NCBI GenBank assembly: GCA_032209605.1
Contig: JASFXZ010000001.1
Location: 24,432,619 to 24,496,618 of the forward strand
Length of the DNA stretch: 64,000 bases
Reading direction: 5' to 3'
From: Mactromeris polynyma
Lineage: Eukaryota; Mollusca; Bivalvia; Venerida; Mactridae
Position numbers and translations under genes: made by a program. Below are positions 30,101-45,100 of this stretch, piece by piece (position 1 is the first letter of the stretch; every line of letters starts with the position of its first letter). The notes below the pieces were generated by a model, which was given only the letters and a program-made list of their open reading frames with translations, made no database searches and had not been told where the DNA came from.

Positions 30101-33100
30101 AGTTGCCGGTATCAATACAACCATGAACATGTATCAGATAATACATCTGCTGGTCAGACCAGTGTAGACATACAACGTTGAATAATCCTCATGAAGTTGC
30201 CGGTATCAATACAACCATGAACATGTATCAGATAATACATCTGCTGGTCAGACCAGTGTAGACATACGACGTTGAATCCTCATGAAGTTGCCGGTATCAA
30301 TACAACCATGAACATGTATCAGATAATACATCTGCTTGTCAGACCAGTGTAGACATACAACGTTGAATCCTCATAAAGTTGCCGGTATCAATACAACAAC
30401 CATGAACATGTATCAGATAATACATCTGCTGGTCAGACCAGTGTAGACATACAACGTTGAATCCTCATAAAGTTGCCGGTATCAATACAACCATGAACAT
30501 GTATCAGATAATACATCTGCTGGTCAGACCCGTGTAGACATACAACGTTGAATCCTCATGAAGTTGCCAGTATCAATACAACAACCATGAACATGTATCA
30601 GATAATACATCTGCTGGTCAGACCAGTGTAGACATACAACGTTGAATCCTCATAAAGTTGCCGGTATCAATACAACAACCATGAACATGTATCAGATAAT
30701 ACATCTGCTGGTCAGACCAGTGTAGACATACAACGTTGAATCCTCATAAAGTTGCCGGTATCAATACAACCATGAACATGTATCAGATAATACATCTGCT
30801 TGTCAGACCAGTGTAGACATACAACGTTGAATCCTCATAAAGTTGCCGGTATCAATACAACAACCATGAACATGTATCAGATAATACATCTGCTGGTCAG
30901 ACCAGTGTAGACATACAACGTTGAATCCTCATAAAGTTGCCGGTATCAATACAACAACCATGAACATGTATCAGATAATACATCTGCTGGTCAGACCAGT
31001 GTAGACATACAACGTTGAATCCTCATAAAGTTGCCGGTATCAATACAACCATGAACATGTATCAGATAATACATCTGCTGGTCAGACCAGTGTAGACATA
31101 CAACGTTGAATAATCCTCATAAAGTTGCCAGTATCAATACAACAACCATGAACATGTATCAGATAATACATCTGCTGGTCAGACCAGTGTAGACATACAA
31201 CGTTGAATCCTCATGAAGTTGCCAGTATCAATACAACAACCATGAACATGTATCAGATAATACATCTGCTGGTCAGACCAGTGTAGACATACAACGTTGA
31301 ATCCTCATGAAGTTGCCAGTATCAATACAACAACCATGAACATGTATCAGATAATACATCTGCTGGTCAGACCAGTGTAGACATACAACGTTGAATCCTC
31401 ATAAAGTTGCCGGTATCAATACAACAACCATGAACATGTATCAGATAATACATCTGCTGGTCAGACCAGTGTAGACATACAACGTTGAATCCTCATAAAG
31501 TTGCCGGTATCAATACAACAACCATGAACATGTATCAGATAATACATCTGCTTGTCAGACCAGTGTAGACATACAACGTTGAATCCTCATAAAGTTGCCG
31601 GTATCAATACAACCATGAACATGTATCAGATAATACATCTGCTGGTCAGAAAATCTATTTTTTAATAGTATCTTTCCAGTTGTTTATTTTTGCTGTAAGT
31701 GGGAATATTGGATTTGAATAGGGGAAAAGATTTTGGTAGGGGAATGGGGTCAATATTCGGCCCCAATAACAGAGGATCGAGTGCAGTGATCTAACATATC
31801 ATGCATGATAACATTATACATCACGACCCAATTGTAATCATATCTGTTGATATCTTTTATGGGTTTTTAATAAGCAACAAGCGAACATAATTGAATCTAG
31901 TTAAAATTCTTTGAAAAACATATCAAACCTAAGAATACATACCTCAAGTTTGCACCAACTCACTGGTGGGTTGGTGATCTCTGCAATACAAAATTATACA
32001 ATAATATTACTTGCAAAAGTTAGTACTTCATCGTAAATCAGACACTAGATGATTACTGGATGATAAGCACTGGTTTCGCAATATAAAGTCTACTGACATG
32101 AAATAAGCCAATAAGTACCTTTAAAAAGCATTAACCAACTATATGCAGCATAAAAAGCTTCAAAACATATATCTCCAGTATAATATCTAACACTGTTAGA
32201 CAAAAAACAAACAATAATAGTAACCCAATTTTAGACAAATTGTTACAGCAAACAAAGTGGTACTAACGAGGACATTTGATGTCCAGCCAACCAGGTCCCT
32301 TCATCTTTCTCTCAATTAACAATCTTTCCAAGCTGAAAAATAAAATAAAATCATTTGAGGAAATCTTCAAACTGATTAATAAAACCGTTATTAATGCAAT
32401 AAATGGCAATGCCGTATGTGAAAGTTTTCAACATGGAAATGTTTGCAAATTTTGCAAATTCAAAAGTACCAGCCTTCATAAATTTCTGCATACAAAAAAG
32501 CAGACTTCTATCAGACTTCACTATTCAATACATATATCCCACCTGGGTGACGTGGGAAACTATCAGACTTCACTATTCAATACTCATATCCCACCTGGGT
32601 GACGTGGGAAACTATCAGACTTCACTATTCAATACTCATATCTCACCTGGGTGACGTGTGAAACTATCAGACTTCACTATTCAATACTCATATCCCAACT
32701 GGGTGACGTGTGAAACTATCAGACTTCACTATTCAATACTCATATCCCACCTGGGTGACGTGGGAAACTATTAGACTTCACTATTCAATACATATATCCC
32801 AACTGGGTGACGTGGGAAACTATCAGACTTCACTATTCAATACTCATATCCCAACTGGGTGACGTGGGAAACTATCAGACTTCACTATTCAATACTCATA
32901 TCCCACCTGGGTGACGTGGGAAACTATCAGACTACACTATTCAATACATATATCCCACCTGGGTGACGTGGGAAACTATTAGACTTCACTATTCAATACA
33001 TATATCCCAACTGGGTGACGTGGGAAACTATCAGACTTCACTATTCAATACTCATATCCCAACTGGGTGACGTGGGAAACTATTAGACTTCACTATTCAA

Positions 33101-36100
33101 TACTCATATCCCAACTGGGTGACGTGTGAAACTATCAGACTTCACTATTCAATACTCATATCCCAACTGGGTGACGTGGGAAACTATCAGACTTCACTAT
33201 TCAATACTCATATCCCACCTGGGTGACGTGGGAAACTATCAGACTACACTATTCAATACTCATATCCCACCTGGGTGACGTGTGAAACACTTCAGCATCA
33301 GTGCTGCAGTGGATATTTTTTTATTTTGGTCCTCATATAATCTCCCTGAAGTTGTAATCCACACATAAAACAATGTTTCCCAGTCTTGGAATAACTGACA
33401 GGTCTCAATACAATTCACGTTTGGTATTACAAAACTTGATGTAATCTATCCAGCACAGAAAATAACTCCTACAACATGTTCAAGACAACTTTAAGTGATT
33501 TAAATTATCTTACATCTGTTGTTAGGGTTGCAAGTAGGATCAACATATGTAACCCCCTCAATAGCTGATACCCAGATACTTTATAAATTAACTGAAGCTC
33601 AATTATCATAATTTGGTTAGGGGATTTTTCAGGGACAGATTCATTGTCAGGAAAAATGATCAGCAAAAAAAATAGATTTGAATGTTACCTTGAAGTGTGG
33701 GTACCAAATATGTGACTGAATGTTTCTCCTTTCAAATCTGATGGGAGAGTAGGACCATCAGCCTGTTAATTTAGAAAATATGCATAACTATCAAAACAAG
33801 ACTACATAACAAATGGCACTGCACATATCTATTATTATTGCTAAACTTAAATACCAACTTTTCCTCAACTTCATATCATGATAAAATTTACACATTCCTC
33901 ATAGCTTCAAACTAAGAAAAGCAATTAAACTTAAAGAAGATTTAAAACTAAAGTAGATGTCTGTGATTCTTTAATTAATAATTCTATCAACAAACAACAA
34001 GCAGTGTCACTGATAGCCACATCTGTATTCGAGTGAAATATATCAATGATATTGGTACATAGAACAATAAGATTATAAGAGTTTAACTAGTGTTCCTCTA
34101 AAATATGAAGTAAAGCAAAACATTTGTTCTTACAGTCCTCCTCTAAAATATGAAGTAAAGCAAAACACTTGATCTTACAGCCCTCCTCTAAAATATGAAG
34201 TAAAGCAAAACACTTGTTCTTACAGCCCTCCTCTAAAATATGAAGTAAAGCAAAACACTTGTTCTTACAGCCCTCCTCTAAAATATGAAGTAAAGCAAAA
34301 CACTTGTTCTTACAGCCCTCCTCTAAAATATGAAGTAAAGCAAAACACTTGTTCTTACAGCCCTCCTCTAAAATATGAAGTAAAGCAAAACACTTGATCT
34401 TACAGCCCTCCTCTAAAATATGAAGTAAAGCAAAACACTTGATCTTACAGCCCTCCTCTAAAATATGAAGTAAAGCAAAACACTTGTTCTTACAGCCCTC
34501 CTCTAAAATATGAAGTAAAGCAAAACACTTGATCTTACAGCCCTCCTCTAAAATATGAAGTAAAGCAAAACACTTGATCTTACAGCCCTCCTCTAAAATA
34601 TGAAGTAAAGCAAAACACTTGTTCTTACAGCCCTCCTCTAAAATATGAAGTAAAGCAAAACACTTGTTCTTACAGCCCTCCTCTAAAATATGAAGTAAAG
34701 CAAAACACTTGTTCTTACAGCCCTCCTCTAAAATATGAAGTAAAGCAAAACACTTGTTCTTACAGCCCTCCTCTAAAATATGAAGTAAAGCAAAACACTT
34801 GTTCTTACAGCCCCTCAAAACCAATGTATTATCCTGGGTGCAGGCATTTTGTTTCTATAAGCAACCATTGATTAAAAGATATACAAATGTGCACCCCTTA
34901 GAGTCAATGGCAACAATGGAATATAGATAACAAACAAGATTTCATGAATAGTTGTAGATATTTCAAAATCTGTACTGATTTCAGATCAAGTCCTTGAATT
35001 AATAACATTTTGGTAACATTCCTATCAATGACACCCCTATTCAAAATCATGACTGTATAACCTAAATATACATGAATAATTTTTCTCATAAATAACTAGG
35101 TTGAAACATGCAGTGTAATTTTAAAAGTATGCATTGCTTACCCCATATCGTATTTCCAGATAGTCACTTTCAGCTGGTACATCAGTTATCTCGAATGCAT
35201 AGTTCTTTGAAGTTTTCTGGAAAAAAGGAATATGTTATACCAGATATTTGTTTTGAAGGCACAAGGCACACAATATTACTCACAGATAATCTGTTTAGAA
35301 ATAACTTTTTTTATTGGGAAAAAAACTAAAAGCTCATGTTAAACAAAGACAGTTTGTAAGTTTACTTGTTCAGTAGATTTTTAATTATAAATAAAGTGAA
35401 ATTTATAAATATTCATTATCAAGACTGGAATATGAACACACGGATGTTCACCAAATACTGAAAAGAATCATAAACCTAGAAGAATGAAATGCAGCCTTGC
35501 TGTTAGGTGCATTGTGATGTTTAAACAGAATCTTGGCTCCAATGAAGGCAAAGGTATAATTGAAACCAAGTCCATTATATACATATATTACATCAAGAAC
35601 AGTGAAATCTAACTATATTGTATATAAGGTCTCTTCAGCCGTTGTCAAAATAACTTCACTCTGTTGCATGTTGGTTGAGACATCACTATGTACTGTTTGA
35701 TATTTCTTTCTTGAAAGTTACAGGCCACACTGTTGATATGGAGTGAATTTTTTTAATTTTGATTCCTAACTTCAGTTGAGAAAAATACCTTACTCACAAG
35801 CTACAAATAAAACTGTGACAATAAACATTGTAAATTAGATAACAGATTAGAGCGGATACTTCTATATCATATAGTTACCCTCGTTTTAAATTTCCCTATG
35901 TGGTGCTTCTCCACAATTTTCTCATTGAATTCAGTATATACATCCATAAGGCTGACTTCAAATCCAGTATCTGTGTTGGTTTTCATGCACATCTTCTGTA
36001 AATCCAACAGAAAGCATTCTATAAAAGGCATTTTATGTCAAATTTCCAAAAAGACAATTTATGACTCCAAATTTCTAACAAGTGTGGCAAACTGTCACAA

Positions 36101-39100
36101 AATACACCCTTCATAAGTCAGAGCTCAGAGTTAACACAAGACAAATTTTAAGCAATTTCTAAAATCAAAGGGTGATTACTCCCTTTAGTGATATGGCTGG
36201 TTATCGAGCTTGGCCGAGATGTTACGCCCACAAAGATTTTCACAAAGTTTGGTAAAGATCGGATGAAAACTCTGTGACTAAGGGGGCGGACAACATGTGG
36301 ACTTTGTAATTATGTAGTTAAGATTCTCTAAATGCAAATGGCCGGTTAGCTCTTTCAATGGGTATATATGAATAGTCTGCTAGGGTAACAAACATGTAGT
36401 ATATTAGCTGGCTGCCTAGCTTACTTACAGTGCGTCTAGGTAACATGAACAGTTGTCTATCAATGTTTTTAACTGTCACACAGCAACTGACATGAACTTT
36501 CGCAGACTCCACCCAAACTTTTCCAAATAGATGAACAATTCCTGAATAATAAAAAAGTTGAGAATTCTCATCATTTCAAACTGAATGCATTCATTGATTA
36601 AAATGCTTAACACGGCCCTATGACCAATAGCAAGTATCTACATTGTTTATCAGGTGTGTTTTTTACAACATACACATTGTAAACAGCGTGTTTTTGACAC
36701 TTCATGTATAGTGTCTTTCAATCACTGATATTGTCCTGGGACTACTAGCACATTGTTACAAGGATTTTAAGCTGTTTTTATAGCTGTTATTGGCTATATC
36801 CCCAATGCCAAAATATAAATATTTTTCCCAGTTTGAATGTAAAAATTCCCAATTAATCTGTAGAAAAGTTTTGGCTTATTAGCCAATAATTTACAAAGTT
36901 AGAGGCTTATATCTCATAAAGGCACTTTATAAAAATAGCAATTGTTGATTGATTAATCACTACATCTTTTACTTTTATTCCTCAACTATTGCCATAATTT
37001 CTAGACTTTTCCCCCAATTATCTAAGTTTAACACACAAATAATTCCAAATTTGGAAGGTATGGATCCTCTTCCCAAACCCTTGTTACTGTCCATAATTAG
37101 ACAACAATACAGAATAGCAGGGGAGCCTCGAAATTGAGGCTTGCCACTATAACATTACATAAATAAATATTCAAATCTGAAAAGAAATTACCCAAACAGT
37201 GCCATGGTCTTATTATCAGAGTTGACTTTAAGTGGATTTTTATCTTATAGATATAGATGACATTCAACTATTTCTAATAATGGAAAATCCGCTTAAAAAT
37301 TCTATGGAATACACTTGTGTCATAATGAAAGTAGTTCAGACAAAAAAGTGCCTTTACTTTGTCACAATACATTGAAATCATCACATTATCAGACTTATAT
37401 AGAAATACATACCTGGGTGTTTGTACTGATCCTCATAGGCATCTACCCAAAAAAATCGCAACACTTGATCACCGTTCTCGTTGGTAATGACTGGAATTTG
37501 AGAAGTGTCAACTTGTACATCCATTGAACTGTCTGACTGACTGGAGTCTTGTAAACTGTCCCAGCCTGTAGTTACTGACTCTAAAGACCTGTAAGAAATA
37601 TTCAATCTTAAATTATAAACAATTTATCACAATAACTAATTCATAGTTCCAAGGTTTCTAATTGTATCAGGTAATCTGGTACGTCTGATAAGAATCATGC
37701 TAGCTTAGTAACGTATGAAAAAATAGGCTTTGCAGTAGCTTCTGACAAAAAGGGCTAATTTTACGGTTATTCAGAACTAATTTTAGGGCTAAAATTAGGA
37801 ATTTTAAGACTCCATTCTAAAATATTAGGGCTGTTTCAGGAACCACTTACCTCTGAAAAGTTGAAACAATATCAACTCACACATATAGGAAGTTATAGTA
37901 TGTTTACCAGTGCCCAATAGACTTCAGCTGGCCCTGACTGTGTACTCAAAAATCAAATCTTTGTACACCAGTCACAGCCAGTTCCAAGCTGATGCTAATG
38001 ATCCATTGGTAAACTGTACGAAAAGCCACTATTTCAAAAGAACTAGAAAAATATTGTTAAATACAGTTGAGATATATAAACAAGTAAAGTTATTCTAACA
38101 TAATGAACCTTCACCTTGAAAAGGAACATGAAAAATAGAAATTTATATGAAAAATTAGGGACTTTTTAGGTTTTTGACATGTTTTAATAGGAATTTTAGC
38201 AAAATTAAAGAGATTTTTAAGGAATTTTAGGTCTGCTGGAAAGCCTGAAAAAAATAGACAAGAAAGAAATGCATTTTACTCGGGGTAAAAGGTAGACAAT
38301 AAACAAGAAAAAGAAAACAACTTTCTTTTTGTACAGACAACTACAAGTCAACTTTTCAATCATTTCATAACTATTCGACTAACTGCTTGATATACCGCAA
38401 GATAGTTCTATTAATCAGAATTGTATCTAGGAAATTCTGGCACAATAGTTTTAGCATAATTTTCTAAGAAACGATCAAAGTCTTTACAATTCCAACTCCA
38501 ACCTTAAAACTGACAATCTGAGTACTTGACTCACCAGACAGGATTCACTAAATGGCGTGTTAAACAGACCCACCATCAAATCTAACAAGACAATTACACT
38601 CTCTCTAAACTTACAACTTCTCATTTTTCACTTTAATGTTTGTCATCGGCTCTTCCTTTATAACGGGTTCGCGTTTCACAACTGGTTCCATTTTCACTTC
38701 GACTGGCTTAACATCTTCAACCTCTTCATCAAAATCTATGTCTTGAAAATCCATACCACAAATATCTACGAAAATATATGTTGAAAAGCAGATCGAATAA
38801 CAGATACGTTTAAGTAACAAACAAACTTGATCAAAATAATATTTATTGGCAAATCAAGAAATTCTTGGACTTGGATATGATACAAAGACCCATTTTGCCC
38901 TATGCATATTCTTCACGTTGACAATAATGTAACCATCTTGAAGTTAGGCCATCCTTAAAATTGTTTGACAAAATCCTACCCAGCAAGGGGGCTTGACAAA
39001 AATTGATCTACCTTTAATTTCTTCCTGAATATTCTCCTTCTCATCATCAACCATTGGACTGCCTTGACTCTCAAACTCATCAATCTGAGGGCTTTCCTCA

Positions 39101-42100
39101 ATTGGTTCAGTCTTAATTACAGGCTTTGGAAGACCCTAAAAACATGGACAGTCAGGGTAAAGACCTACATAATTGACACAGTCCCAAATTTTGCATAGGT
39201 ACCAGTAAATACATATGACATATTGATTTTATTTTAGACATACATATACATACTGATACATATTACATTCTTAAAACAGCTACACAACATATCACATCAT
39301 TTTCATTAATCATGAAAAATACAGAAACTTTAAAATCTCATACATACTTGATTACTTAATGAACCAGAAAAAGTATTGATTTTTTATGTTTATATATGTA
39401 TTGTCTAGGATAGCACACAAACGCCCAAACGTTTATTTCCAATGTGGTCCTTAAATCACAAATAGGGTGATACAACACAATAAATAAAAGACATGTAATG
39501 AAAATTACTAAATAAAAATTGACGAAAGATTTTGGAATTTTGGTTCTGTGAAGCAGCTTTTCATGTCAGCAATAGCTTCTGTATATTTATGTTGTAAGAG
39601 AGACTTTGTGCCATGCTGCCCAAATGGTTATACTATGAACACTATGTGGTTAACAACACTATTTCTTGCCATCTACATAGCTGGTTTTTGATGATGTGAA
39701 AATACAGCACTGGTTTTTTCGAGGTGAAAGCAAAGAGACCATGTCAATATTTGTAACCAAGTACAAAACTAGCACATATATACATGCAACCACATACAGA
39801 TATGTTACAGTCATCTATGCAACCACATACATATATGTTACAGTCATCCATGCAACCACATACAGATATGTTACAGTCATCTATGCAACCACATACATAT
39901 ATGTTACAGTCATCCATGCAACCACATACATATATGTTACAGTCATCCATGTAACCACATACAGATATGTTACAGTCATCTATGCAACCACATACAGATA
40001 TGTTACAGTCATCCATGCAACCACATACATATATGTTACAGTCATCCATGTAACCACATACAGATATGTAACAGTCATCTATGCAACCACATACATATAT
40101 GTTACAGCCATCTATGCAACCACATACATATATGTTACAGTCATCCATGCAACCACATACAGATATGTTACAGTCATCTATGCAACCACATACATATATG
40201 TTACAGTCATCCATGCAACCACATACAGATATGTTACAGTCATCCATGCAACCACATACATATATGTTACAGTCATCTATGCAACCACATACAGATATGT
40301 TACAGTCATCCATGCAACCACATACAGATATGTTACAGTCATCCATGCAACCACATACATATATGTTACAGTCATCTATGCAACCACATTCAGATATGGT
40401 ACAGCCATCTATGCAACCACATACATATATGTTACAGTCATCCATGCAACCACATACAGATATGTTACAGTCATCTATGCAACCACATACAGATATGTCA
40501 TCTATGCAACCACATACAGATATGTTACAGTCATCTATGCAACCACATACATATATGTTACAGTCATCCATGCAACCACATACAGATATGTTACAGTCAT
40601 CTATGCAACCACATACAGATATGTTACAGTCATCTATGCAACCACATACAGATATGTTACAGTCATCTATGCAACCACATACAGATATGTCATCTATGCA
40701 ACCACATACAGATATGTTACAGTCATCTATGCAACCACATACAGATATGTTACAGCCATCTATGCAACCACATACAGATATGTTACAGTCATCTATGCAA
40801 CCACATTCAGATATGTCTACAGTCATCTATGCAACCACATACAGATATGTTACAGTCATCTATGCAACCACATACAGATATGTTACAGCCATCTATGCAA
40901 CCACATACAGATATGTTACAGCCATCTATGCAACCACATACAGATATGTCATCTATGCAACCACATACAGATATGTTACAGTCATCTATGCAACCACATA
41001 CAGATATGTCTACAGTCATCTATGCAACCACATACAGATATGTCATCTATGCAACCACATACAGATATGTTACAGCCATCTATGCAACCACATACAGATA
41101 TGTCATCTATGCAACCACATACAGATATGTCTACAGTCATCTATGCAACCACATACAGATATGTCTACAGTCATCTATGCAACCACATACAGATATGTTA
41201 CAGCCATCTATGCAACCACATACAGATATGTTACAGCCATCTATGCAACCACATACAGATATGTTACAGCCATCTATGCAACCACATACAGATATGTCAT
41301 CTATGCAACCACATACAGATATGTTACAGTCATCTATGCAACCACATACAGATATGTTACAGTCATCTATGCAACCACATACAGATATGTCATCTATGCA
41401 ACCACATACAGATATGTTACAGTCATCCATGCAACCACATACAGATATGTTACAGTCATCTATGCAACCACATACATATATGTTACAGTCATCCATGCAA
41501 CCACATACAGATATGTTACAGTCATCCATGCAACCACATACATATATGTTACAGTCATCTATGCAACCACATACAGATATGTTACAGTCATCCATGCAAC
41601 CACATACAGATATGTTACAGTCATCCATGCAACCACATACATATATGTTACAGTCATCTATGCAACCACATACAGATATGTTACAGCCATCTATGCAACC
41701 ACATACATATATGTTACAGTCATCCATGCAACCACATACAGATATGTTACAGTCATCTATGCAACCACATACAGATATGTCATCTATGCAACCACATACA
41801 GATATGTTACAGTCATCTATGCAACCACATACAGATATGTTACAGTCATCTATGCAACCACATACATATATGTTAGTCATCTATGCAACCACATACAGAT
41901 ATGTCTACAGTCATCCATGCAACCACATACAGATATGTTACAGTCATCTATGCAACCACATACAGATATGTTACAGTCATCTATGCAACCACATACAGAT
42001 ATGTCTACAGTCATCCATGCAACCACATACAGATATGTTACAGTCATCTATGCAACCACATACAGATATGTTACAGTCATCTATGCAACCACATACAGAT

Positions 42101-45100
42101 ATGTTACAGTCATCTATGCAACCACATACAGATATGTTAGTCATATATGCAACCACATACAGATATGTCTACAGTCATCCATGCAACCACATACAGATAT
42201 GTTACAGTCATCCATGCAACCACATACAGATATGTTAGTCATCTATGCAACCACATACAGATATGTTACAGTCATCCATGCAACCACATACAGATATGTT
42301 ACAGTCATCTATGCAACCACATACAGATATGTTACAGTCATCTATGCAACCACATACAGATATGTTACAGTCATCTATGCAACCACATACAGATATGTTA
42401 CAGTCATCTATGCAACCACATACAGATATGTTACAGTCATCTCCGCTCACCAAAATAAAAGGGTCAATGTATTATGACTCTGTATTCAACTCTATACAAA
42501 TATTAGTCCATCATCAAAATAAACCACTTATCTTGAAACAATTACGATTCAAGCATACCTTGATTTTCCGAGACAATGGTTGTATCATAGTTGACTTTCC
42601 AGTACGGAATGGCATGTGAGGTGATCTGAAGTGAAACATAAACACAGGTCACACAGACATTTCGGTGTAGGTTGCATCTCAAGTATAATTAAACTGAATG
42701 AAATGTGACGACTGGATATTTATTTAATAATCAAACACATATAAGGACAACACATATCATGGTCCACCTAGTTTTTGTAGTACTAAAGATATCGGCCGAT
42801 ATACTGAATTATCAAAGCAAAACTGACATTAAAAGCATACAAAATCGCTTGTATTAATGATTATTCTACTCGCTAAAGCCAGTTTCGATGTGAAATTCTT
42901 CTTTTTCAAGTCTGTGATGCCTCTTATTTACATACTGGTAAGCAGTGCGTATGAAGAAAAATACCAATAAGTTTTCGTGGGAGTCGATGAAATGTATCAT
43001 CATGCAGTTCTAAGGGCATTTTGTGTTAATATTTCAAGATAATCGATTAATTTCGGAAACGGTCCCTCTTGTGACGTTTTATTATAGCTCTGCCTATTTA
43101 AAGAATACACGACTGCCGTCTGCTGAAACAATAATGCATGAAATCATGAATAGAAATTATCCTAGAAAGTAAACTTAGTTGGTTTATGACTGCCTTTTGT
43201 TACTTTTAGTAGAAAATTGGAGATGAGAGATGTGAGATTTTAAACCTGTTTAGAGAATATTTCTTCACATTTAACATGCCCTGGTGCAAACGGTTTTTAT
43301 GAATGCATACCACTATTTACTGACATACCACGAAAACTGTTGGTCTACCATACTTTGGAAGCATAGTAGCTGAGGGGCAAAGTACCAAAGTCTGATTTTA
43401 TCATGATCATCACAATCACTGCATTTGCTGAGAGTATAGGTTAGTGATTTGCATAAGTTGGAAGAACTTGTTTCACCAGCAAACAAATGTCTACAACTAT
43501 TTGACCTTGACCGGGAAGATGTCGAAAATTTTCATCAGTTTGCTTGCAAATCCCTCAATCCAGGGCTGCGACCCCCTAACTAAAAATAGATAGAGGCCCC
43601 TGGGAATAATTTATTGATCAACACAAATTTTGATTTTAAAAATTATTCACTTACCGTACAGGTGTGGGACCAGGCATCCTTTTGGTAAGTTTGACAGGCT
43701 TAGGTATCATCATACTAGATGGACCACTGTGTAACTCATTCATCAAATCACCAAGTAATTCATCTCCCTTCAAGCTCACGTCTTTCTACAACAGTCAAAT
43801 TTAAACATAACACATTTTGTCCTTTGTAATTTATGACATAAGCCAGTTTAGTAAAAATGCAGGGATGTTGGTAACAGTGACAAAAGCCATGCAATTCAGT
43901 CAATTTTATTGCACCAGTAGGGAGGAGCGGGTGGAGAGGTGAAAGAAAGAAGGCGAAATAATTTAAACCACTAAACTAAAGGTACACACGTTATAACAAA
44001 GTAGTATACCGAGATATGTGATATTACTGGGCAATGTTCCTGGCTCCTCACTCAACATATCTGCAATGCTGTGAGATGGCAATTAAACGCAGTATAGGAA
44101 AAATATTTATGCCTTTCTGAGAGGGAAATGGGACCCAATGTTGGCCACCAAAAAACCTCTCAGTATAATCCAAAAGAAGATTCCAGGATTAATGGACGAC
44201 AGCGTCAGTCTGACTAAATGCCATGACAGCCAGCAGATTTTACAGTCAAATACTTTACTTCTGGTGAAAAATTACTTTCAACACATGTAATATAATGTAA
44301 AAACCTCCACCACTATACCTCTGGCTTCCTTTTTCCAGTAGCAGCCTGAGCCATAAACATAGACTTGATATTTTGTTTTGGTTTGATGCCCGGTCTCATG
44401 ATATTTGGGTTTTTCTTCTTCTTGTCTCCATCTTTTTTCCCTTTTTATACAAAATAAATTGTGTGTTTACAAATGAATGAAGTGGAATTTCAGCGAAATT
44501 CCTACCAGATTAAGAACTAGGATGACTTGAACGTGTCGTAACCTTAAAACCCAATTCTAATGATACTAAATCTTAATGGGTGTAGGTTTAAATTTCTCTT
44601 CCTAAGCCCATTCAAATGCAAAGAATTATCTGCATAAAGAAATATGTCAAAATCGCTGACATGCTCCTTTAAAAAACATTAGGTCAATTTTCCCCTATAG
44701 CCAACATCAATCGCATTTTAAGTACATTATATAATACTGTTGAATTTTGAATTAATGCTCAACAAAACCTAATCAAAAAGTTGAGAACGAATCAATGCAA
44801 TAGTTAAGTATTGACAGACAGTTGGGCATTTATCAAGGTTAGACAAGCTTACTCTCTTTTTTGTCTGCAAACTGATCATCTGCCAACTCTTCATCAAATA
44901 TTTCTCTTCCATCTTCCACGTAACCACTTCCATCTGTAAAAAGAATTAGATTGATTCATTTACCTTGTGTATGAAGTGATTTAATCTCAAGTTATAGGGG
45001 CAAAATCTGGGCCTTGTCTCTCTCTCTCTCTGAACAGTATACAGCCGACCCAACATCACCCCAGCAGTGAATGATAGGTGACTTTTAAACTTATTTGATA

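Noticed and set aside
23225..31650. CRISPR-like array
   Set aside because: Units are contiguous with no unique spacers, the organism is an animal, and no cas genes exist.
34087..34824. 245-codon frame of [15 protein letters not shown] repeats
   Set aside because: A 45-bp repeat divisible by three. It lies in the intron between two firmly identified exons.
39696..42619. Several long overlapping frames, including a cysteine-rich one on the minus strand
   Set aside because: Produced by the second 33-bp minisatellite. Frames shift at 27-bp and 35-bp variants and none has a gene context. It is intronic.
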